DNA from: Thermoguttaceae bacterium
Lineage (GTDB): Bacteria > Planctomycetota > Planctomycetia > Pirellulales > Thermoguttaceae
Length of the DNA: 64,000 nt
NCBI GenBank assembly: GCA_017408405.1
Contig: JAFQUP010000195.1
Span: 1-64,000 of the forward strand
Reading direction: 5' to 3'
Below, one piece after another: positions 53,832-61,936 of this stretch. The position numbers and the translations under genes were made by a program. Within the stretch, counting starts at the first letter, position 1; each line of letters starts with the position of its first letter. The notes below the pieces were generated by a model. The model was not told the origin of the DNA and did no database searches. It saw only the letters and a list, made by a program, of their open reading frames with translations.

Positions 53832-55043
53832 ATGGCCAAAAAACGCACCTCCTCCACCCCGAAATCAGCACCGGCAAATCCAGCCATGCTGATGGATGCC
53901 AAGCCAACGAAAGTCAAAAAACTTAATGAAAAAGACGCTCGTACGGTCGACCGGATCAAGACTCTGGCCGGCACCGTGGCGATGAGCGCTGAGGAACGTG
54001 AAGATCCGCTGATTCAGATCCCTTCCCGTTCTCTTTCGAATGTCTGGTTCAACGAGCTGGACCGAATCATTGAAATGGGCGAGAAGACTACCTCGCGTAC
54101 TCTTTTCAATCTCTCCCAGGCTCGCAGTTTCATGCAGACACTGCTCATTGCGGAGGGCGCGAATCAGCTCATCCACCAGGGAAAAACCCTCAGCATTCGT
54201 GGAATGTACTACCAGGCAAAGCACACGATAAAGGGCGTGAAGGAAGAAACTTTCAACGATCAGTCTGAAAGCGACCCGATTATTGAAGATCTCGAGGTCA
54301 TTCTCTCTACTCTGCGTGAAGAGCTTCATCTTTACGCGCAAAAACGCGGCGACATGGTCGGAAACATCACAATCATTGATCGGGGCGACCGAATCGACTG
54401 TTCAAGAATGGGCTCCGGCGGCTACGGCATTCCCTCCATCGTTGAACCGGAAGTAATCACGCTTGATCCGAAACTGTGCAAAGCGGATTTTGTGCTTCAT
54501 GTCGAAAAAGATACTGTCTGGCAGAGATTCAACGAAGACAAATTCTGGAAAAAGAACAACTGCATTCTGACGCACGGCGGAGGGCAGCCTTCGCGTGGTG
54601 TGCGCCGCCTTCTTTATCGCCTGAACAACGAGCTGAAACTGCCCGTTTACTGCCTTTTGGATAATGACCCGTGGGGATACTACATTTACTCTGTCATCAA
54701 GCAGGGCTCCATCAATCTCGCGTTTGAGTCACGAAGAATGGCCGTCCCCGCCGCGAAATTCATCGGAATTCGATCTGACGATTACGAACTTTGCGGCCTC
54801 TCGCCAAGCGTCACCATCGCGCTAAATGACAATGACCGAAAACGGGCAAAGCAAATTTCCGAGTACCCGTGGTTTTCCGACAAAAAGGAATGGCAGGATG
54901 AAATCGCGAAAATGCTTAAGCATGGATTCAAAATGGAAGTCGAATCTCTCATCAGCAAGGGCATTACTTACGTTACGGACGTTTACACGCCGGAAAAAAT
55001 CCGCATGATCCGCGAAGGGATACCGGACGCTTTTCTTGACTGA
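53832..55043 (+). CDS. DNA topoisomerase VI, subunit A (Spo11-like)
   Basis: 403 residues. The catalytic subunit of a type IIB topoisomerase makes a transient double-strand break through a tyrosine. Seen: the winged-helix catalytic motif LSIRGMYYQAKH with tyrosines 126 and 127 (Y127 best matches R-x-x-F/Y-Y), and a Toprim domain with glutamate in VLHVEKDTV and LLDNDPWGYYIY holding the metal-binding DxD. An N-terminal extension of about 50 residues is Ala/Pro/Lys-rich. It is unusual in bacteria but known in some planctomycetes. The ATP-binding B subunit is not adjacent. No strong ribosome binding site precedes the ATG. Confidence 0.92.
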   Translation: MAKKRTSSTPKSAPANPAMLMDAKPTKVKKLNEKDARTVDRIKTLAGTVAMSAEEREDPLIQIPSRSLSNVWFNELDRIIEMGEKTTSRTLFNLSQARSFMQTLLIAEGANQLIHQGKTLSIRGMYYQAKHTIKGVKEETFNDQSESDPIIEDLEVILSTLREELHLYAQKRGDMVGNITIIDRGDRIDCSRMGSGGYGIPSIVEPEVITLDPKLCKADFVLHVEKDTVWQRFNEDKFWKKNNCILTHGGGQPSRGVRRLLYRLNNELKLPVYCLLDNDPWGYYIYSVIKQGSINLAFESRRMAVPAAKFIGIRSDDYELCGLSPSVTIALNDNDRKRAKQISEYPWFSDKKEWQDEIAKMLKHGFKMEVESLISKGITYVTDVYTPEKIRMIREGIPDAFLD

Positions 55044-55050
55044 CCCCAAT

Positions 55051-55079
55051 TTTTCGGGAATTTTATCGCCTCCCGAAAA
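55051..55079. terminator. Hairpin just after the topoisomerase VI A gene
   Basis: A perfect 9-bp stem (55051-55059 with 55071-55079) directly after the stop codon. No clear T-run follows, so it is secondary to the terminator at 55126. Confidence 0.5.
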
Positions 55080-55125
55080 TTCCCGTAATTTTACCTTGCC
55101 GGGACACTCTCCCAAATCATTCTCC

Positions 55126-55150
55126 AGCGGCCGTCACCGGCCGCTTTTTC
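55126..55150 (+). terminator. Rho-independent terminator for the topoisomerase VI A gene
   Basis: A GC-only core stem AGCGGCCG/CGGCCGCT (55126-55133 with 55138-55145), a 4-nt loop, and a T-rich run after it on the plus strand. It lies about 80 nt after the stop codon, before the convergent polA. Confidence 0.88.
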
Positions 55151-55169
55151 TTTCTCGCGTGTCGTTCTC

Positions 55170-58100
55170 TCATTCCCACGCGTTTCCTACTGACAGATCA
55201 ACTTTCAGAGGAACACTCAGCTTCCACGCGGAAGTCATTTCTTCCTGAAGAACCCGCCCCACCAATTCAGCCTCTTCCCGCGGACACTCAAGAAGCAGTT
55301 CGTCATGAATCTGAAGCAGAAGCCGCGCGGAAAGCTCTTCCCGGCGCAACCGTTCCGAAACCCTAAGCATCGCCAGTTTGATCAAATCCGCGGCAGATCC
55401 CTGAATCACCGTATTAACCGCAGTCCGTTCCGCCTGATTCAATTGCCCTTTGCGCGTTTTACGAATCCCCTGAATCAAACGACGACGTCCGAAAAGCGTC
55501 GAAATGCTGCCATGAACCAGAGCATAATCCAGAATCGCGTCAAGCAAAAGCTCTATCGAAGGAAACTGGGTAAAATACGTCTGAATAAACGTCCGCGCCT
55601 CATCATGAGGAATCTTCAGCTGGGCCGCCAGGCCAAATGCAGACTGACCGTAAATAATTCCAAAATTCACGGTTTTCGCGACACGGCGCATGGATGATGT
55701 CACTTGCTCAAGCGGAACTCCGTAAATTTGACCAGCAACCCGAGTATGAATATCCTCCCCATTCTGAAAAGCCTCCTGAAGATTCCGATCTCCGCAATAA
55801 TGAGCCAAAACTCGAAGCTCAATCTGACTATAGTCTGCCGAAACAAACATCCAGTCTGGCTTTTCCGGAACAAAAGCACTGCGAATCATCTTTCCTTCCG
55901 CCGTTCGGACCGGAATATTCTGGAGATTCGGATCGCTCGAGCTTAACCGGCCAGTCGCCGTTACCGCCTGATTAAATGAGGTATGGATCCTCCCGTCTTC
56001 ACCAATCAGCTTCGGAAGTGCCTCAACGTACGTGCTTTGAAGTTTCATCATCTGGCGATACTCAAGCAGTTTTGCCGGAAACGGATGCTGCGCCGCCAGC
56101 TCTTCAAGCGTTTGAGCATCCGTACTTGGCCCCGTTTTCGTCCGGTGCAGAACAGGAAGATTCAATGTCTCGAAAAGCACTTTCTGAAGCTGCTTTGGAG
56201 AATTCAGATTCAGTTCCGTTTCCCCTTTCGAAGTTTCCTCTCCTAAGCCAATCAGCGCGTAAAGTTCATCACGCAATTTTTCTATCCGGTTCCTGAACTG
56301 CTCTGAAATTTCTCTCAAACGCTCCTTTCTGACATAAATTCCCCATCGCTCCATCTCCGCGAGAACTTCCGTCAGTGGAAACTCCAGGCCAAAACAGACC
56401 GAATCAAGATGTTCCTTACGCAGCTTCTCCGTCAAAATCACAAAAAGCTCCCGCAGAAACAATCGTTGAACATTCTCAAAATCTACCGCCTCCAGCCAAA
56501 CCGGCTCCTTCTCCTTTTTCCCTCTTTTCCCCTTTTCACTTCCGGCAAACTGGCTTTCCCAATCTTTTTTCTCCCGCGCAATCTCTGCCTCCGCCTCCCG
56601 AACAGCCTCCATGACCTCTTTCGCCATGAATGCCTCTGGAAACGCTTCCACCAGCTCTTTCAATGAGCCATGACTCCCATCCGGCTGGAAAATATACGCG
56701 GCAAGCATCACGTCAAACCTCGGACCGCGAAGTACCGCTCCCAATTGACGCAAACGGTTTTCAAGCCGTTTTATGTCAAAACCAATTTTAATAATCTCCG
56801 AACTTTCAAGCTTTGCCCGATTTCTCTTAAGGAACTCACCAACACCTCCCTGCTCTTCCCCAATTCCGCACGACTCCTCATCCTCTGAAAATACTCCAAA
56901 AAGGTCCATTTGACCCGCACCGCGAATTTCCGAAACTACACTTTTTTTCAGAAACGTTTCTTCTTTGAAAAGTGCTGGAGGTAAAATCAGGATTTGTTCA
57001 TCACTCGGGAATTTTCCCTCCTTCAATTCAAATCGTCCTTCAAAAAACGGCAACTCCGCTCGACTCTGAACCGAATCCTCAAATACGCTGGGAAGCTCCA
57101 CGAGTTCCTTCTCTTTCTGATTTTGCGTTCCCGAACCAAAAAACCACTGGGACGAATCTGACTCCGCATTGGACAATCGTCCCAAAAGCTCCGCTTTCTG
57201 AAGAAGTGTGCGAAATCCATACTGTTCAAAAAGAGGACGCACAGCATGAAAATCAAAACGCGACGTATCGCCACATTCCCAGTCAATATCAATCGGAACA
57301 TTCCGATCAAGACGCACCAAAGCCTGACAAAGCAGCGCAGTCTCACGTCCGTTAAGCAGATTTTCCTTCTTTTTTGTCGGCTTGGGACCAAAAAAAAGCT
57401 CCAAATTCTCCGGCTTCAAAATCTCCTCAAGCGTTCCAAATCGTGCGAGAAGCTCCTTGGCCATTTTCGGACCTATCAACGCGATTCCCGGAACATTGTC
57501 CGACGAATCACCAACCAGCGCCTGGTAGTCAACCACCTGCTCCGGAAGAATCCCCCAGTCAGATTCAAGAAATGCCCGATCAAGATAAATGTTCCTCCTC
57601 AAACTGAAAATCGATACCTGCTCCGAAATAAGCTGCCGCGAATCTTTATCGCTCGTGACCAGGACACATTCGCCTCCCAATTCCGTCGTCCGCTGTGCCG
57701 CGGTCGCCAGAATATCATCCGCCTCAAAACCTTCAAGAGACAATACCGGAACACGAAGTTCCTCAAGTATCTCGCGAACTCGCGGAATCTGCCCAATCAG
57801 TTCCTCCGGCATCTTTTCACGTGTCGCTTTATACTCCGAAAACATCTTTGAACGAAACGTTGGCGCGTGAAGATCAAACGCGCAGAAAAGAAGATCCGGT
57901 TTTTGATGCTCCAAAATCAAAAACAAATCGCGAACAAATCCAAATACCGCGTTCACCATCTCACCGCCTTGCCCAAACATCGGCGGCAGCGCGTGAAATA
58001 CCTGGTAAATCAGACCATACGCGTCAATAACAAAAACCCGTTTACCTCTTAAACTTCCTTCAAATCTCCAACCCGGACTATCCGATTTCTTACCAGAAAC

Positions 58101-58346
58101 GACCTCTTCAGCATTCAACCCGGTCTCGGACGAAACTCCGTCATCACCACGATCCCCCGCGTTTTCACTTTCCGCGTCAATACGCTCTTTCTCTCCAGCC
58201 GGCGACATTGCGCCTGAATCCGGAGCAACGCTAACCGGCGGCATCTTCGCCAATCCCAAATCTTTTCCCGACTCCGCGCTATTTTCACATTCTGGAGCGT
58301 TTTCCTTTTCCATCCCGCCAAATATCAAAAACTGTTCATCTGCCAT
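55170..58346 (-). CDS. polA: DNA polymerase I with degenerate proofreading domain
   Basis: 1058 residues from the ATG at 58346 (AGGAGAG about 8 nt upstream; a TTG codon lies directly before it). A non-conserved acidic N-terminal extension of about 90 residues precedes the 5'-nuclease domain (VFVIDAYGLIYQVFHAL, ADDILATAA, GDSSDNVPG). The middle 3'-5' exonuclease region lacks the expected DxE of motif I, reads GFDIKRLENRL at motif II and has no YxxxD motif III, so proofreading is probably lost, as in Thermus PolA. The polymerase domain is intact: ADYSQIELR (D838), RRVAKTVNFGIIYGQ and LLQIHDELLLE (D1015). Role: lagging-strand processing and repair. It is a single gene. Confidence 0.95.
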   Translation of the reverse strand: MADEQFLIFGGMEKENAPECENSAESGKDLGLAKMPPVSVAPDSGAMSPAGEKERIDAESENAGDRGDDGVSSETGLNAEEVVSGKKSDSPGWRFEGSLRGKRVFVIDAYGLIYQVFHALPPMFGQGGEMVNAVFGFVRDLFLILEHQKPDLLFCAFDLHAPTFRSKMFSEYKATREKMPEELIGQIPRVREILEELRVPVLSLEGFEADDILATAAQRTTELGGECVLVTSDKDSRQLISEQVSIFSLRRNIYLDRAFLESDWGILPEQVVDYQALVGDSSDNVPGIALIGPKMAKELLARFGTLEEILKPENLELFFGPKPTKKKENLLNGRETALLCQALVRLDRNVPIDIDWECGDTSRFDFHAVRPLFEQYGFRTLLQKAELLGRLSNAESDSSQWFFGSGTQNQKEKELVELPSVFEDSVQSRAELPFFEGRFELKEGKFPSDEQILILPPALFKEETFLKKSVVSEIRGAGQMDLFGVFSEDEESCGIGEEQGGVGEFLKRNRAKLESSEIIKIGFDIKRLENRLRQLGAVLRGPRFDVMLAAYIFQPDGSHGSLKELVEAFPEAFMAKEVMEAVREAEAEIAREKKDWESQFAGSEKGKRGKKEKEPVWLEAVDFENVQRLFLRELFVILTEKLRKEHLDSVCFGLEFPLTEVLAEMERWGIYVRKERLREISEQFRNRIEKLRDELYALIGLGEETSKGETELNLNSPKQLQKVLFETLNLPVLHRTKTGPSTDAQTLEELAAQHPFPAKLLEYRQMMKLQSTYVEALPKLIGEDGRIHTSFNQAVTATGRLSSSDPNLQNIPVRTAEGKMIRSAFVPEKPDWMFVSADYSQIELRVLAHYCGDRNLQEAFQNGEDIHTRVAGQIYGVPLEQVTSSMRRVAKTVNFGIIYGQSAFGLAAQLKIPHDEARTFIQTYFTQFPSIELLLDAILDYALVHGSISTLFGRRRLIQGIRKTRKGQLNQAERTAVNTVIQGSAADLIKLAMLRVSERLRREELSARLLLQIHDELLLECPREEAELVGRVLQEEMTSAWKLSVPLKVDLSVGNAWE

Positions 58347-58349
58347 CAA

Positions 58350-58667
58350 TGATCTCTCCTGAACCGTGAAAATGACGGACCTCTTGATTTACCTTCTCCA
58401 AATCGCAAAACCCTAATTCTCAACAGTCACTTAAACGAACCTTAAATCAAATATCTGATTCTGACATTTATTCCAAATCAATCAAAAAAAATAATCTCTT
58501 CGAAAATTTTCGGAAAGAATACTCCCGGAAACTTTGCTCTGTTTCGTGATTCGGAAAAAATTATCGATAAAATTGGGAAAAAAATCAAGCATTTCGGATT
58601 ATATCGTTAAAAGGTTTGCGAAATCTCTTAATTTGGAGAAATATCGTGAAATTTCAATAAATTTTCA
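58350..58667. other. Noncoding region, nothing recognised
   Basis: About 320 bp upstream of polA and of the plus-strand promoter at 58668. It is AT-rich, and no gene or structured RNA was found. Confidence 0.5.
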
Positions 58668-58696
58668 TTGACATCTGACACGATGAATGATAAAAT
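58668..58696 (+). promoter_or_regulatory. Sigma70-like promoter for the coiled-coil membrane protein
   Basis: TTGACA (58668-58673), 17-nt spacer, TAAAAT (58691-58696). Expected start near 58703, about 100 nt before the ATG at 58801. Confidence 0.72.
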
Positions 58697-58800
58697 AGAT
58701 AAATACCATTCTGCCCATGACCAAAACAGTGCGGCAGGTGGAAATTTGCCGTAAACAATCATTAACTATTATTTTCAGGAAGTCACCAAAGGAGTCATCC

Positions 58801-60303
58801 ATGAAAAACGCGCTGTCCATTTCGCTGATTCTTTTCGTAATCATCGCGTGCGTGCTTGGAGGAACGACGTACTACTTCAAAAAAAACGCGGATGAATTGC
58901 TTATCGCGAAAGAATCTGCCGTAAAGTCCATTCCGCCGAAAGACGCGGAAATTGAGCGTCTTAACAAGGAGATTCATGATCTTAAATCGTTCCTGGGTCA
59001 GGAAACTGCTTCTTTGGAAGACATCACCACGCAGTATAATCAGGACATGAAAATCGTCGCGGTAGAAGGCGGTGCCCCTGCTCCGGCTCCTAAAGCTCCG
59101 GCCGCGGAAGGGGAAGAGGGAGAAGAAGGGGAAGAGAATGATGGAGACGACGCGGCTCCGGCTGCCGCTCCGAACGCGGAACGCCCAAGCTATCTCACCG
59201 TCATTGAGTTCCTGAAAGGAAAAATCGTGGAACAAAACGCTCTCACGGCGCAAATTGAAGAGCTGAATTCTCAAATCACCGATCTCAAAAAACAGGTCGA
59301 AACCGCGAAGGAACAGGGAAAAACCGCTGGTGTCGAGGAAACCGAACAGAAGTACAAAACGGAAATCGCCGCTCTTAACACCAAAATTGAAGACCTGAAC
59401 GCGACTGTCGGATCAAAGGAAGAGAAAATTAAACAGCAGGTCAACGACAAGAAAAAACTCTCAAGAGAAAGCAATCGCCAGAAAGCTGAAAATGACGAAC
59501 TCCGCAAGCAAAATCGTGAACGCGGGGAAGTCATTGCCAAACTTGAAGAGGAAAAAATCAAGAGCAAGCTCCCGCCGGCGGAAAGCAAAATGGGTGAACT
59601 CATCTACGTCGATCCGCTCGGAAAACAGGGGGTGATTGACCTCGGTAAAAAAGACAATCTCTCAAGAGGAATTACTTTTAGCGTTTACGAACCGAACAAT
59701 CTGACTGAATATGGTCTTAAGGGAACGATTGAAGTACTCAACGTCAGTGAACCGAGAGAAGCAGAAGTTATCCTCTATAATAATGACGAATCGGATCCTA
59801 TCGCCGTTGGAGACGTCATCTATACGCCGACTTGGGCGCCTGGATTTGAAGAGCATTTTGCCATTGCCGGTTTCGTTGACATTGACGGAGACAATCAGAG
59901 CGACCTTCAGGAAGTCATTCGTCTCATTCAGCAGAATGGCGGAACTATCGATGCCTACCAGAGAGACGACGGAAAAAATGCCGGAAAACAGTGGGGAAAA
60001 ATTACCTCCGACACATCGTGGATTGTTCTCGGACGCACGCCTGATGAAAAATCTGATGATGCCAGCAGAATCACGTACACGAACATGACGAAAGCTGCCG
60101 ACGGCTACAACACGAAACAGACCCAGCTTAAGGATCTTCTCCGTAAAATGGGATATCGTCCTTCAACGACGGCACAGGATTTCAATCCGCGCGTTGAGGA
60201 AGTCGGCACAAGGCGTACCTCCACTGGCAGCGTTTCTGGCCTCTATAACGAGGAAAATCAATCGGGAACCAAACGGAACCCACCCAAGAAATCCGCTTAC
60301 TAA
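58801..60303 (+). CDS. Membrane-anchored coiled-coil protein with BRCT-like C-terminal region
   Basis: 500 residues from the ATG at 58801, chosen for AAAGGAG about 8 nt upstream. An ATG at 58717 lacks a site. An N-terminal membrane helix (about 5-27) anchors the protein. Residues 30-75 and 130-265 are coiled coil, interrupted by an Ala/Pro/Glu-rich loop with GEEGEEGEE. A beta-rich region (LIYVDPLGKQGVIDLGKKD to AVGDVIYTPTW) follows, and then a BRCT-like segment (HFAIAGFVDIDGDNQSDL to TSWIVLGRTPDE). The tail is Ser/Thr/Lys-rich. No function can be assigned. The layout suggests a scaffold at the membrane. It has its own promoter and terminator. Confidence 0.82.
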   Translation: MKNALSISLILFVIIACVLGGTTYYFKKNADELLIAKESAVKSIPPKDAEIERLNKEIHDLKSFLGQETASLEDITTQYNQDMKIVAVEGGAPAPAPKAPAAEGEEGEEGEENDGDDAAPAAAPNAERPSYLTVIEFLKGKIVEQNALTAQIEELNSQITDLKKQVETAKEQGKTAGVEETEQKYKTEIAALNTKIEDLNATVGSKEEKIKQQVNDKKKLSRESNRQKAENDELRKQNRERGEVIAKLEEEKIKSKLPPAESKMGELIYVDPLGKQGVIDLGKKDNLSRGITFSVYEPNNLTEYGLKGTIEVLNVSEPREAEVILYNNDESDPIAVGDVIYTPTWAPGFEEHFAIAGFVDIDGDNQSDLQEVIRLIQQNGGTIDAYQRDDGKNAGKQWGKITSDTSWIVLGRTPDEKSDDASRITYTNMTKAADGYNTKQTQLKDLLRKMGYRPSTTAQDFNPRVEEVGTRRTSTGSVSGLYNEENQSGTKRNPPKKSAY

Positions 60304-60365
60304 TGAACTTAAGGTTTACCGATAAAAGCTTCGGAACAGCCAACATTAAACTCTGAAATAAATCG

Positions 60366-60404
60366 CGGACTTCTGTCATCCTGAATTGACAGAAGTCCGT
60401 TTTT
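60366..60404 (+). terminator. Strong rho-independent terminator
   Basis: A perfect 13-bp stem (60366-60378 with 60387-60399), an 8-nt loop and T5 on the plus strand, 62 nt after the stop codon of the coiled-coil gene. Confidence 0.93.
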
Positions 60405-60513
60405 ATTCTCATTCCATTCTCTATTCACTCTGAATTTTTTCAACTCCTTTTGAAATCTTTCCATCTGGATAAATTTTGTTGGAGCACCTGAAACTTTTAG
60501 AATATGGAACATC

Positions 60514-60542
60514 TTGACATAAAACGAAAAATTTGCTAAAAG
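60514..60542 (+). promoter_or_regulatory. Sigma70-like promoter for the MoxR gene
   Basis: TTGACA (60514-60519), 17-nt spacer, TAAAAG (60537-60542). Expected start near 60549, about 60 nt before the ATG at 60611. Confidence 0.55.
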
Positions 60543-60610
60543 TAATTCGTGAACTTTTTTATGTTCATTTTGTGTTTCACTGTTTCCTTTCGATCACCAG
60601 GAAATTCGTC

Positions 60611-61837
60611 ATGCCCAAACCTCCGACACCGCCAGTTCCTCCCGTGCCGCCGTCTGCTTTGCCGGCAGCGTCCCAATCCGCGGATTCCAGGTCGTCCGCT
60701 TCTGATTCTTCTTCCCCAAAGTCAGCAGCTTCCGCGGGTCAATCCGCTGTTTCCACTCCAGCTGTGCTTTCCGGAACAGTCGATCGATCATCTGGACAAG
60801 GCACCTCCCCCGCTCTTCAAGCCCATCGCGGAAGAGATTTGGCTGAAATTCTGCATGAATTTTCCCAGCAGCAGAAACAAATGAAGGAGGAACTACAAAA
60901 AATTATCGTGGGACAGGAAGAAGTCATTGAACAGCTTTTTGCCGCGATTTTCACTCGCGGGCACTGTCTTCTTGAAGGAGTCCCCGGTCTCGCCAAAACT
61001 CTGATGGTCAGTACTCTTTCCAAAATACTGGACGTAAACTTTAAACGTGTCCAGTTCACTCCTGACCTCATGCCTTCAGACATTACCGGAACGAACGTTT
61101 TGGATGAAGATGAGAACGGTAAACGCAATTTCCGCTTCGTGGAAGGCCCGATCTTCGCGAATATCCTTCTTGCGGATGAGATTAACCGAACGCCTCCCAA
61201 AACCCAATCCGCTCTTCTTCAGGCCATGCAGGAAAGAGAAGTTACGGTCGGGCAAAACACATACCAGCTCCCAGACCCGTTTTTCACGATTGCCACGCAA
61301 AATCCAATCGAACAGGAAGGAACTTACCCGCTTCCGGAAGCGCAGCTCGACCGATTCATGTTCAATATCAAAATTGACTATCCAACGCTGGAAGAGGAAG
61401 AACGCATTCTTTCCCAAACGACACGCAGTGAGAAAGTAGAGGTTCGAAAGATTCTTTCCGCTCGAGCCATTTCAAATACGCAGAAACTCGTCAATTCAGT
61501 CGCGGTCAGCCAGTACATCGTAAAATACGTCACGTCTCTCATTCGCGCTACGCGCCCGCACGACGATTCCGCTCCCTCATTCGTGAAGGAACTGGTTGAT
61601 TGGGGGGCTGGTCCTCGTGCCGGACAATTTCTTATCCAAGGCGGAAAAGCAATCGCCGCGATGGATGGACGCTTTTCCGTTTCGATTGAAGATATTCGGC
61701 GGATTGCCGTTCCTGTTCTCCGACACCGTTTGAGCGTTAATTTTCAGGCACAGGCTGAAGGCATGACAAACGATGGAATCGTCAAGAGGCTCGTCGGGGC
61801 CATCCCCGCGCCAATCATTCCCAAAATGGAAAAATAA
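60611..61837 (+). CDS. MoxR-family AAA+ ATPase
   Basis: 408 residues from the ATG at 60611 (AGGA about 9 nt upstream). An in-frame start 78 nt earlier would overlap the predicted transcript start. A Pro/Ser/Ala-rich N-terminal stretch of about 70 residues is followed by the AAA+ core: Walker A GVPGLAKT (123-130), Walker B LLADEINRTPPKTQ, sensor region TIATQNPIEQEGTYPLPEAQ and arginine finger LDRF. The C-terminal lid is complete. MoxR proteins are chaperone-like and usually sit next to DUF58 and VWA-domain genes. None follows here, so partners are elsewhere. It has its own promoter and terminator. Confidence 0.95.
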   Translation: MPKPPTPPVPPVPPSALPAASQSADSRSSASDSSSPKSAASAGQSAVSTPAVLSGTVDRSSGQGTSPALQAHRGRDLAEILHEFSQQQKQMKEELQKIIVGQEEVIEQLFAAIFTRGHCLLEGVPGLAKTLMVSTLSKILDVNFKRVQFTPDLMPSDITGTNVLDEDENGKRNFRFVEGPIFANILLADEINRTPPKTQSALLQAMQEREVTVGQNTYQLPDPFFTIATQNPIEQEGTYPLPEAQLDRFMFNIKIDYPTLEEEERILSQTTRSEKVEVRKILSARAISNTQKLVNSVAVSQYIVKYVTSLIRATRPHDDSAPSFVKELVDWGAGPRAGQFLIQGGKAIAAMDGRFSVSIEDIRRIAVPVLRHRLSVNFQAQAEGMTNDGIVKRLVGAIPAPIIPKMEK

Positions 61838-61896
61838 AAATAAAAAAAGAATAGAAATTTTCGTTACCTGGAAAGATTCTTGACAAATGAAATTTC

Positions 61897-61930
61897 AGCG
61901 AGCCGTTCATGAAAAACGGCTCGCTTTTTT
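61897..61930 (+). terminator. Strong rho-independent terminator for the MoxR gene
   Basis: A perfect 11-bp GC-rich stem (61897-61907 with 61915-61925), a 7-nt loop and T5 on the plus strand. Confidence 0.93.
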
Positions 61931-61936
61931 CTCCTT

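Larger units (their letters stand above)
60304..60610. other. Intergenic region with terminator and MoxR promoter
   Basis: 307 bp holding the terminator at 60366-60404 and the promoter at 60514-60542. Nothing else was recognised. Confidence 0.6.
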
